This document shows positions 29,748 through 35,780 of a DNA stretch of 64,000 bases, piece by piece (positions within the stretch are counted from its first letter, which is position 1; each line of letters begins with the position of its first letter). A model generated the notes under the pieces. It saw only the letters and a list, made by a program, of their open reading frames with translations. It searched no databases and was not told where the DNA came from. This DNA comes from Listeria welshimeri serovar 6b str. SLCC5334 (GTDB lineage: Bacteria > Bacillota > Bacilli > Lactobacillales > Listeriaceae): NCBI RefSeq assembly GCF_000060285.1, contig NC_008555.1, forward strand, positions 1,178,001 through 1,242,000, given 5' to 3'. The position numbers and the translations under genes are program-made.

Positions 29748-30869
29748 TTCTTTGTTGAAATAATTGGATATTCTATCTTCGTTCATGTTTCTCAGTTTTT
29801 TACTAACATGCGTATAGTATTCCATAGTCGTGCTAATGTCAGCGTGACCTAAACGTTCAGAAACGTAGATAATATCTAAACCTGCTTCAAGACATTGTAC
29901 TGTGTGTGTATGTCTGAGTTTGTGTAAAGTAACATATTCATTACTTATATTCATAAATAATTTTTTTAACATTTTATTGCAAGATTGGTTATCAATAGGT
30001 TGATTATCTCTCGTACAAAAAACAAGCGATAAATCATTTGTAATATTTTCATTACTGATATATTCTTTCGACCATTTTTTGTATTTTTTTAAGTAATCAA
30101 CTGTTGAATCATCTATAAAAATAGTTCTTCGTTCTTCCGTTTTAGTAGGAACAAAAGTTTTTTTCTTTTTATAGTCCCATGAATTTTTTACAACTATACG
30201 TTGCCTTTCAAAATTTATACTATTCCATGTGAGCGCAATAATTTCCCCAAATCGCATTCCGGTTTGAATAGCTAAAAAAATAACCGCTCGTGAAACGGAC
30301 ATAGAATCTTCTACAAGCTTTTTCAAATGAGCTACTTGATCGTCTTCAAGATATTGTAATTTCATTGCTGCAACATCCTGTCCCGCGATTTTTACGCCGG
30401 ATGTCGGATTTGATTTAACATAGTTTAACATTATTGCCTTATTATACATTGCAGTGATTTTTTTATGTCTAGTCTCAACAGTACTATAAGCCAATTCTTT
30501 ACCTAAATGATTAATAAAAAGCTGATATTCCAACGGTTCTATTTTATCTAATTTAATGTTACCGAAATAATCTTTTAGCTCTCTAAAAGCATTCTCATAT
30601 GAATTTAGAGTTGAATCACTTAGTATCTTTTCAACGTAAGTTTTTATATAAATATCACAAAAATCAAATAATTTTAAGCTAGAGTTTAAAGTTAATGTAC
30701 CATCTTTAGATTTTTTGTTTAATTTCGCTACTTTATATTCTACTTCCTCTATAGTGTCTTTGGTAACTCTCTGAGTTTTCCATACCCCTTTGACTTTCAC
30801 ATTGATTCTTGTAGTATATTTTCCATTCTTTAATTTCTTTATTTGTAATTTATCTTTTTTCTTTTTCAT
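29736..30869 (-). CDS. int: Phage integrase, tyrosine recombinase
   Basis: Site-specific recombinase of 377 residues. N-terminal Arm-DNA-binding region (KLKNGKYTTRINVKVKGVWKTQRVTKDT), SAM-like core-binding domain, then catalytic domain with Arg in TGMRFGEIIALTW, HKLRHTH near residues 316-322, GHADIS and nucleophile Tyr near residue 352 in EYYTHV. Start chosen at 30869 (MKKKKDK) because AAAGGATGG is 8 bases upstream; an upstream extension would run through the promoter and SOS-like box. It is transcribed toward the tRNA. Confidence 0.95.
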   Translation of the reverse strand: MKKKKDKLQIKKLKNGKYTTRINVKVKGVWKTQRVTKDTIEEVEYKVAKLNKKSKDGTLTLNSSLKLFDFCDIYIKTYVEKILSDSTLNSYENAFRELKDYFGNIKLDKIEPLEYQLFINHLGKELAYSTVETRHKKITAMYNKAIMLNYVKSNPTSGVKIAGQDVAAMKLQYLEDDQVAHLKKLVEDSMSVSRAVIFLAIQTGMRFGEIIALTWNSINFERQRIVVKNSWDYKKKKTFVPTKTEERRTIFIDDSTVDYLKKYKKWSKEYISNENITNDLSLVFCTRDNQPIDNQSCNKMLKKLFMNISNEYVTLHKLRHTHTVQCLEAGLDIIYVSERLGHADISTTMEYYTHVSKKLRNMNEDRISNYFNKEKTS

Positions 30870-30887
30870 CGTTACCATCCTTTCTTT

Positions 30888-30901
30888 AGAACGTACGTTC
30901 T
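30888..30901. promoter_or_regulatory. LexA (SOS) box upstream of int
   Basis: AGAACGTACGTTCT is a perfect 14-bp palindrome and fits the Gram-positive LexA consensus GAAC-N4-GTTC. It lies 19 bases upstream of the int start codon and just downstream of a TATACT element on the minus strand, so bound LexA would block int transcription. Binding is inferred from consensus. Confidence 0.72.
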
Positions 30902-30902
30902 T

Positions 30903-30996
30903 TTGAAGAGTATAGCAAACTATGGTAAAATGAATTTGCATACTCTATGTGTGTGTTTAGAAACGCTTATCTCTGTGCGGGGAGGGCGTTTTTTTA
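30903..30996 (+). ncRNA. Candidate short RNA with own promoter and terminator, divergent from int
   Basis: TTGAAG (30903-30908), 17-base spacer and TAAAAT (30926-30931) form a plus-strand promoter. AAACGC (30961-30966) pairs with GCGTTT (30986-30991), followed by a T run, forming a terminator. The predicted product is about 60 nt and has no plausible reading frame. The promoter overlaps the divergent int promoter. No gene on the plus strand ends here that would need this terminator. Expression is not proven. Confidence 0.5.
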
Positions 30997-31296
30997 TTAT
31001 TTAATAGAAGCTTTGTAAAGTTTATACTCGTCTAAACTAACTTTAAAAGAATGTTTGCACGATTGACATTTGAAATATGATTTATTTACGAGAAAATAAG
31101 CTATTATTGAAGAAATCATAGAAATCAAACCAACGGGTAAAATAACAAACCAACCGACAAACGGTATTATTACCCCAACAACAATACATGCAAGACCTAC
31201 ATATAATAAAAATGTACTGATATTACCAGTGTATTTAACGCTATTACTTCCACAATTTTTGCAAATGACAACATCTTGACCTGTTGTTTTTGACAT
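30997..31296 (-). CDS. Zinc-ribbon protein with two membrane helices (lysogeny module)
   Basis: 99-residue protein of unknown function. An N-terminal CxxC (VICKNCGS) and C-terminal CxxC (FKCQSCKHSF) form a split zinc ribbon around two hydrophobic helices (about 28-50 and 54-75). Start chosen at 31296 because AAGGAG is 8 bases upstream; another ATG 6 bases earlier is too close to it. Such small membrane proteins next to phage repressors sometimes act in superinfection exclusion; this is only suggested by location. Confidence 0.75.
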   Translation of the reverse strand: MSKTTGQDVVICKNCGSNSVKYTGNISTFLLYVGLACIVVGVIIPFVGWFVILPVGLISMISSIIAYFLVNKSYFKCQSCKHSFKVSLDEYKLYKASIK

Positions 31297-31348
31297 TTTC
31301 ATCTCTCCTTTTATTTTATATAAACACAATAGTGCATATATCTTTTTT

Positions 31349-31381
31349 TATGTATCCACCGCGGCCGCAAGTGGTTACATA
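31349..31381. other. GC-rich hairpin with GCGGCCGC core
   Basis: TATGTA-T-CCAC pairs with GTGG-T-TACATA around an 11-base loop that itself holds the palindrome GCGGCCGC. It begins right after the stop codon of the small leftward gene at 31383. The core is pure GC in a region of very low GC. There is no T run on the leftward side, so it is not an ordinary terminator. Confidence 0.6.
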
Positions 31382-31382
31382 G

Positions 31383-31544
31383 TTATATTTGATTTAATAG
31401 TCTCGCAAATTCTGTTATTCTTTCGCTTTGACTTAATTCGCTGTTTATAACTATGAAAATAGTGTTATTGATTCTTATTAATCCAGAGCGACTTTTACAC
31501 TCGTAGATTAAGTATTCATGTTTTGCAGTCATTCTATCTGTCAT
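31383..31544 (-). CDS. Small unknown phage protein, weakly like an ImmA/IrrE N terminus
   Basis: 53 residues, leftward, between the repressor and the zinc-ribbon membrane gene. ACGGGGTACAGAG precedes the ATG at 31544. The segment RINNTIFIVINSELSQSERITEFARLL resembles the stretch before the HExxH motif in ImmA-type peptidases, but the motif itself is missing, and the frame closes straight afterwards. It could be a remnant of such a peptidase or an independent small protein. Confidence 0.5.
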   Translation of the reverse strand: MTDRMTAKHEYLIYECKSRSGLIRINNTIFIVINSELSQSERITEFARLLNQI

Positions 31545-31701
31545 ATCTCTGTACCCCGTTGTCATTTTTTTGCAACGTTGCTATTTAATTATACACTTAG
31601 AAAGTGATAAATATAACGTTTTCACAAAATGTTAATATTTTAAGAAAATATATAGTAAATTAATCTCAAGTCAAGTATCTCTTAAGTAAATAAATTACAT
31701 T

Positions 31702-32175
31702 TTATAAATTATTTTGCTTGTATATTTCTATAAATGATTTAACAGAACTAACAGCTTCTTCATCAGATACTTGTTCAAGTACTTCATAACGAAAATCTGG
31801 ATTTTCTTTTACAAATTTCGCAATATCTTCATCATACTTTGAAGCAATTTTAACTAAATCAATTGTTTCTTCTTTTTGATGTTGTTTTTGTTTTTCTTCA
31901 ATAAAATTAATAATTTCTTGTAATTCTTTCTCTGTCGCGTTTGGGTCTATATGCGCTGCAATTGTTTCTAAAATATTTAAGTTCTTTGATCGTCCAAGTA
32001 AATAATCAGTAGTAACATTGAAATAATCGGCTACTTTTTTTAAATTTTCGCCATTAGGCGTTTTTTTCTTCCATGAATATAAGGAGTTTCTACCAAAGCC
32101 TAATTTCTCTTCTAACTCAACAATGCTTATTTTTTGTTTCTCAGCTAATACCTTTACTCTATCAAACGTAGTCAT
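31702..32175 (-). CDS. CI-like prophage repressor (XRE family)
   Basis: 157 residues. N-terminal helix-turn-helix (about 5-60) with LAEKQKISIVELEEKLGFGRNSLYSWKKK and the typical DYFNVTTDYLLG. The C-terminal half is helical and acidic (HQKEETIDL, NPDFRYEVLEQVSDEEAV) with no S24 peptidase motif, so it cannot self-cleave like lambda CI. ATG at 32175 follows AAAAGGTG; a GTG three codons upstream overlaps that site. It faces the cro-like gene across an operator region and is the likely lysogeny master regulator. Confidence 0.88.
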   Translation of the reverse strand: MTTFDRVKVLAEKQKISIVELEEKLGFGRNSLYSWKKKTPNGENLKKVADYFNVTTDYLLGRSKNLNILETIAAHIDPNATEKELQEIINFIEEKQKQHQKEETIDLVKIASKYDEDIAKFVKENPDFRYEVLEQVSDEEAVSSVKSFIEIYKQNNL

Positions 32176-32231
32176 TTCTAACACCTTTTCATAGTAGCAA
32201 TAAACATTTTAAACTTTTTTGTAGAAAAAGA

Positions 32232-32260
32232 TTGACATCTACATTAAAGTTTAATATACT
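32232..32260 (+). promoter_or_regulatory. Rightward early promoter (PR-like)
   Basis: TTGACA, 17-base spacer, TATACT. The spacer is occupied by CTACATTAAAGTTTAATAT, whose centre ATTAAAGTTTAAT is a perfect palindrome. It would read through about 175 bases of leader into the cro-like gene at 32442. Confidence 0.72.
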
Positions 32261-32389
32261 ATGTTCATAAGCTAATTATTTAGCTAAATGAAACACCAAA
32301 TAAAACCAATAACAATCATTCCCCAATGATATATGGTGCAAATGGGAGCTTATTTAGCTATGTTTTGATTCTACACTAAAGTTTAATAT
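32239..32389. repeat. Operator pair A: 19-bp element repeated in both promoter spacers
   Basis: CTACATTAAAGTTTAATAT (32239-32257) and CTACACTAAAGTTTAATAT (32371-32389) differ at one base. Each lies between the -35 and -10 of one of two opposing promoters. Dyad centre TAAA-G-TTTA. Likely binding site of CI or Cro. Confidence 0.7.
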
Positions 32390-32416
32390 TTGTCAACAAT
32401 GTGCTAAATAATTAGC
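32270..32416. repeat. Operator family B: AGCTAA/TTAGCT palindromes
   Basis: AGCTAATTATTTAGCT (32270-32285), the shorter AGCTTATTTAGCT (32347-32359) and GCTAAATAATTAGC (32403-32416) share the half-site AGCTAA. The third covers the interval just before the cro-like ribosome site. A further hairpin ATCATT-CCCC-AATGAT lies at 32315-32330. This second site family suggests two DNA-binding proteins act here. Confidence 0.65.
32368..32396 (-). promoter_or_regulatory. Leftward repressor promoter (PRM-like), facing PR
   Basis: On the minus strand TTGACA (32396-32391), 17-base spacer, TAGAAT (32373-32368). It would transcribe the repressor gene after a leader of about 185 bases. It lies to the right of the rightward promoter, so the two transcripts overlap head-on by about 95 bases. 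Confidence 0.68.
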
Positions 32417-32441
32417 TAATATTATAGAAAGGAGCTACAAC

Positions 32442-32633
32442 ATGTCAGTAGAACACCAACGTTTTGCAGTTGCAGTATACGCAAAATTAAAGGCAATAAA
32501 CATGAAACAATCGGATTTAGCAAAAACGTTAGATATTAGTAATGCTTACTTGTCAGATATTATAAACGGCAAAAGAAACGCATCGAAAGTTAGAAAGACA
32601 ATCATTGAAATTTTAGAACTGAATATTAATTAA
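32442..32633 (+). CDS. Cro-like small HTH regulator
   Basis: 63-residue protein that is almost only a helix-turn-helix: QSDLAKTLDISNAYLSDIINGKRNASKVRKTIIEILE. AAAGGAGC precedes the ATG. First gene of the rightward early operon and opposite to the CI-like repressor, so Cro function is inferred from size and position. Confidence 0.85.
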   Translation: MSVEHQRFAVAVYAKLKAINMKQSDLAKTLDISNAYLSDIINGKRNASKVRKTIIEILELNIN

Positions 32634-32668
32634 TTTAGGGGTTAATAAATGAGGGAGGTATATAGAAG

Positions 32669-32911
32669 ATGCCAAGACCACGAAAAGTAAAATCCGCCAA
32701 GATGCAATTTTTACACGGAGTTTGGACACTAGATGAATTTGCAGCTGCAAGTCCGCGAAGCGTTTCTTGGTGGCAAAAAAATATTTATAATTATCCAGAA
32801 GTTGCAAATTTCAGCAATTGGAATGACAAATCTTATCATGAACAGTGGGCATTCGATGCAGTGAAAGCAAATGATTGGCTGATTAAAAAATTTGTATACA
32901 AGCAGGTGTGA
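32669..32911 (+). CDS. Small early phage protein with predicted HTH-like segment
   Basis: 80 residues, basic N terminus (MPRPRKVKSAK). The segment WTLDEFAAASPRSVSWWQKNIYNYP followed by WAFDAVKANDWLIKKF has the layout of excisionase or DUF771-like phage DNA-binding proteins, where a short helix-turn-helix is followed by a residue-rich wing. The place right after cro suits an excisionase or early regulator. Not firmly recognised. Ribosome site GGGAGGT lies 11 bases upstream. Confidence 0.65.
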   Translation: MPRPRKVKSAKMQFLHGVWTLDEFAAASPRSVSWWQKNIYNYPEVANFSNWNDKSYHEQWAFDAVKANDWLIKKFVYKQV

Positions 32912-32914
32912 AAA

Positions 32915-33109
32915 ATGATAGATGAAATGCAATATCTAATTGAAGAAATAAGAAAATATGATCCAGAATATGTAGCGAAAATTAGTCGAAAAGACAATAA
33001 ATATCTACTCACAGAGCTTCAATCGCGACATTTAGACTACAAAATAAAACACAAGAAGAGACCAAAGTACAGGCATAGATTTGCGAATTCGATTGAGCGC
33101 CATTGGTAA
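32915..33109 (+). CDS. Small hypothetical early protein
   Basis: 64 residues, highly charged, basic C-terminal half (KIKHKKRPKYRHRF). GCAGGTG just upstream and only 3 bases after the previous stop, so co-translated. No family recognised. Confidence 0.6.
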   Translation: MIDEMQYLIEEIRKYDPEYVAKISRKDNKYLLTELQSRHLDYKIKHKKRPKYRHRFANSIERHW

Positions 33110-33119
33110 AAGAAAAACC

Positions 33120-33159
33120 CACAGCTATAAATAGTAAGTTAGAGCTTACTAAAACTGTG
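33120..33159 (+). other. Nested hairpin in early-operon gap
   Basis: CACAG pairs with CTGTG enclosing AGTAAG-TTAGAG-CTTACT. No T run follows. It may be a processing or attenuation structure between early gene blocks; the 100-base gap holds no other gene. Confidence 0.4.
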
Positions 33160-33211
33160 AGTTACGAAAAAATATTTGTATTAATTATAACATAGAAACG
33201 GAGAAATGAGA

Positions 33212-33334
33212 ATGAAGAAATTCATAAGTGAACATGAAAGTAAGCTACTAGTATTTCTGTTTTGTTTCCAAATCGGAGCATTGCTGTCAGTCACATATAT
33301 TGTAGCGGAATGGATTAAAATATTCTTGAAATGA
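33212..33334 (+). CDS. Tiny single-helix membrane protein
   Basis: 40 residues: short charged head (MKKFISEHESK) followed by one hydrophobic helix with LVFLFCFQIGALLSVTYIV and an amphipathic tail. GGAGA 8 bases before the ATG supports translation. Function unknown. Confidence 0.55.
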   Translation: MKKFISEHESKLLVFLFCFQIGALLSVTYIVAEWIKIFLK

Positions 33335-33343
33335 GGTTTTTAA

Positions 33344-33496
33344 ATGAAGTTATTACGATTTTTTGGGCTAATAAGTATTGATGAAAACGGAAATGAATAT
33401 ATTGAAAAATCAGACAGATACACATTAGTTTGTTTAGCTTTGACAGTGTTAATCGCACTTGTTGTAGGAATCGGTGGATTGATACTAAATGGCTGA
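33344..33496 (+). CDS. Tiny single-helix membrane protein
   Basis: 50 residues; soluble head LRFFGLISIDENGNEYIEKSDRY and a C-terminal helix (TLVCLALTVLIALVVGIGG). GAGG is 8 bases upstream. Overlaps the start of the next tiny gene by 8 bases. Function unknown. Confidence 0.55.
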   Translation: MKLLRFFGLISIDENGNEYIEKSDRYTLVCLALTVLIALVVGIGGLILNG

Positions 33497-33560
33497 ATTA
33501 ATAATGATTGTTGCTTTGATACTTCTATTAATGCTGCTTGCAAGGAGTGATAGAGAATGA
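33489..33560 (+). CDS. 23-residue hydrophobic peptide
   Basis: Start overlaps the preceding stop region. The peptide is almost entirely one hydrophobic helix (AELIMIVALILLLMLLARSDRE). Size and composition recall small phage membrane peptides or type I toxin-like peptides, but no antitoxin structure is seen. Low confidence that it is a real gene. Confidence 0.35.
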   Translation: MAELIMIVALILLLMLLARSDRE

Positions 33561-33616
33561 ATGTAGAAAATCCGCTGGTAGTAGACGAATACTGGGACGA
33601 TGGATTTCGACACTGA
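33557..33616 (+). CDS. 19-residue acidic peptide (doubtful gene)
   Basis: Begins at an ATGA overlap with the preceding peptide; AAGGAG at 33542-33547 is 9 bases upstream. Very short; may be translated by coupling only. Confidence 0.25.
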   Translation: MNVENPLVVDEYWDDGFRH

Positions 33617-33629
33617 GGAGCGATGATAG

Positions 33630-33807
33630 ATGAATGTACAAAATACAATCGATTTATGCAGATTAAAAGAAATATTGTTATATCAAAAAGAAAAAAAAGA
33701 AAGAAATTGATTTTCAGATTGAGATTTTAGAACGGTTAATAAATGAGACATCAAAGAAAGAAAAAGAAGAAACGCAAAAATGGCTGAGCAAGGAGTTAAA
33801 CACATGA
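33630..33807 (+). pseudogene. Small coiled-coil phage gene broken by a one-base poly-A frameshift
   Basis: Frame 0 reads MNVQNTIDLCRLKEILLYQKEK and stops at 33708-33710. The +1 frame continues with KEIDFQIEILERLINETSKKEKEETQKWLSKELNT to 33807. A run of eight A residues at 33691-33698 lies at the break; with seven A the frame would be open for about 58 residues, a normal small phage protein, and its stop would overlap the next start as ATGA. Real mutation, slippage site, or sequencing error cannot be told apart here. Confidence 0.6.
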
Positions 33808-34079
33808 AAACAATCGCAAATGAGTATAAAGAATACATTTTAGAACATAAGAAAAAGAATCAGTTTGAAAGTGAACAAACTATTTATCGATTTAAAAATG
33901 GCTATGGCGCTAGTGTAATCAAGGAATATATGGGTCCCGGCGTCGAACTTGCGGTTATTCAATTTACAAATGACAAAAATTGGGAGTTGGAATACAGCAC
34001 ATCTGTAACAAACGATGTTCTTAGAAATTTAACACATGAACGACTGATTGAAAAGCTAGAAGAGATTAAGAATTTATGA
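33804..34079 (+). CDS. Hypothetical early phage protein
   Basis: 91 residues, start at 33804 with AAGGAG 9 bases upstream; a longer frame from 33780 has no ribosome site. Mixed alpha/beta with conserved-looking core KNGYGASVIKEYMGPGVELAVIQFTNDKNWELEY. Phages of Firmicutes carry similar small proteins of unknown role. Overlaps the next gene by 4 bases (ATGA). Confidence 0.65.
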   Translation: MKTIANEYKEYILEHKKKNQFESEQTIYRFKNGYGASVIKEYMGPGVELAVIQFTNDKNWELEYSTSVTNDVLRNLTHERLIEKLEEIKNL

Positions 34080-34813
34080 GTTATGAAAGAGGTGCAGGCG
34101 TGACACTAACAACAGAAACAATTAATAATTTAATCGGAATAAAAGAATCATATCAAGCGTCAGATGCGCTAATGAAAATATTGTTTGATAGAGAAAAACG
34201 AGAAGAGATATTTAAGCAGTTTTTACAACATGATACGCATTTAGAAAAAGATTGGTTTCACGTCTATTTTGAAGAAGAGCATGCGAATAAAAAGAAATAT
34301 GCACAAGATTTTACACCAGCTGCAATAAGTAGCGTTGCATCGCAATTAGTAAGAGGATTAACAGATGGTCAGGGAGGAACAAGACTAGATGTTGCCGCTG
34401 GTACAGGTAGTTTAACGATTCGAAAATGGTATGAAGATTGCCTAAAATATTCGCCGTTTGATTATCTACCATCTATGTATTTGTATCAATGTGAAGAATT
34501 ATCAGATCGTGCGTTACCTTTCCTTCTTTTCAATTTATTAATTAGAGGAATGAACGCAACAGTTATTCACGGGGATGCGCTAACAAGAGAAGCGAAACAA
34601 GTATATTTCATTCAAAACGATAAAGACGACTTATTGAATTTCAGCTCTTTCAACATCATGCCACACACTGAAACCATAGAGAAGGAATTTAATATTCAGA
34701 AATGGCTAGAACCAGTTATCGAACATATAGAAAGCCCACTTTCAGTAGCTGATAGATATTTAAATGAATTAGAAACAGAGGACGAAGAAGCATCACAATT
34801 GAAACTTTTTTAG
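34076..34813 (+). CDS. N6-adenine methylase-like protein, catalytic motif apparently lost
   Basis: 245 residues of the N6_Mtase/HsdM-like fold. It has the HsdM-type entry motif YAQDFTP (75-81) and SAM-binding motif I, LDVAAGTGSLTI (104-115), and the following CEELSDRALPFLLFNLLIRG and HGDALT segments. At the place of the catalytic NPPF/Y motif it reads FNIMPHT (192-198), so methyl transfer is unlikely. A GTG at 34100 with AAAGAGGTG may be the true start. No partner restriction or specificity gene is nearby. A regulatory or decoy role is possible but unproven. Confidence 0.75.
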   Translation: MSYERGAGVTLTTETINNLIGIKESYQASDALMKILFDREKREEIFKQFLQHDTHLEKDWFHVYFEEEHANKKKYAQDFTPAAISSVASQLVRGLTDGQGGTRLDVAAGTGSLTIRKWYEDCLKYSPFDYLPSMYLYQCEELSDRALPFLLFNLLIRGMNATVIHGDALTREAKQVYFIQNDKDDLLNFSSFNIMPHTETIEKEFNIQKWLEPVIEHIESPLSVADRYLNELETEDEEASQLKLF

Positions 34814-34823
34814 GAGGGAGAAC

Positions 34824-35768
34824 ATGGCTAAGAAACAAAAAGAAATACTATTTTGTGATTACTTTGAAGAGTGGATTGAAGTGTATAAAGTTGGAGCAAT
34901 TGCAAAAATAACACTAGCTAAATACTATAATGCAGCAAAACAACTTCGAGATATATGCCCAAAACTTTTCATCTCAGATTTTGACAGACGAGAATATCAA
35001 CGAATTATTAACGTGTATGCTACAACGCATGAGAAACAAACAGTAAAAGATTTTCATCATCATGTAAAAGCGTGCATTAAAGATTTGTTTCACGATGGAT
35101 TAATAGATAAAGACCCAACATATCGAGTGGTTATAAAAGGTGCAGAACCGACACGAGCGAAAAAACGGAAATTCTTACAGAAAGAGGAGTTATCGAAGTT
35201 ATTACAATCACTCGATACGAATGAAATCGGATTTGGATGGTTCGTAATGCTCGTAGCTAAGACAGGAATGCGCTATGCGGAAGCTTTAGCTATTACTCCT
35301 GCTGATTTTGATTGGACAGCACAGACTATATCTATCAACAAGACATGGGATTACAAATATAACAAGGGATTTGCTAAAACAAAAACATTGTCGTCAGTAA
35401 GGACCATCAAAATAGACTGGCAAATCGTCGGGCAGTTCAAACCACTTATAAAAGATTTACCAGAAAATGAACCCATTTTCGTTGAAAAATTTGGAGACGG
35501 CACTTACAAACGTCAATTCAATTCAACCATCAACAATTTTTTAGCTGCTAAATGCAAAGAAACAGGCATTACACAGATTAGCTTTCACGCATTACGACAT
35601 ACGCATGCAAGCGTATTGCTGGCAGAAGGTGTTTCGATTCATACGATTTCAGCACGATTAGGACATGCTGACGTAGGTGTCACACAAGAAACCTATGCGC
35701 ATGTGTTAGACGAATTACAAAAGAAAGATGATCAAAAAATGTTATCTGTTTTGATGCAGATTGCTTAG
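34824..35768 (+). CDS. Second tyrosine recombinase inside the early operon
   Basis: 314 residues with core-binding domain (about 10-105) and full catalytic set: Arg150 in TGMRYAEAL, His255 and Arg258 in HALRHTH, His281 in RLGHADV and nucleophile Tyr291 in ETYAHV. Strong AGGAGGG 5-10 bases upstream. It is distinct in sequence from the integrase at 29736 and is transcribed with early lytic genes, so it should be made when the prophage is induced. It may resolve multimers, aid excision, or come from another element. Confidence 0.88.
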   Translation: MAKKQKEILFCDYFEEWIEVYKVGAIAKITLAKYYNAAKQLRDICPKLFISDFDRREYQRIINVYATTHEKQTVKDFHHHVKACIKDLFHDGLIDKDPTYRVVIKGAEPTRAKKRKFLQKEELSKLLQSLDTNEIGFGWFVMLVAKTGMRYAEALAITPADFDWTAQTISINKTWDYKYNKGFAKTKTLSSVRTIKIDWQIVGQFKPLIKDLPENEPIFVEKFGDGTYKRQFNSTINNFLAAKCKETGITQISFHALRHTHASVLLAEGVSIHTISARLGHADVGVTQETYAHVLDELQKKDDQKMLSVLMQIA

Positions 35769-35780
35769 CGAGGTGATTAG

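Noticed and set aside
33489-33616. Type I toxin-antitoxin locus
   Set aside because: A hydrophobic peptide frame is present but no antisense promoter or terminator faces it.
34076-35768. Restriction-modification system formed by the methylase-like gene and its neighbour
   Set aside because: The neighbour is a tyrosine recombinase, not a nuclease or specificity subunit, and the methylase lacks its catalytic motif.
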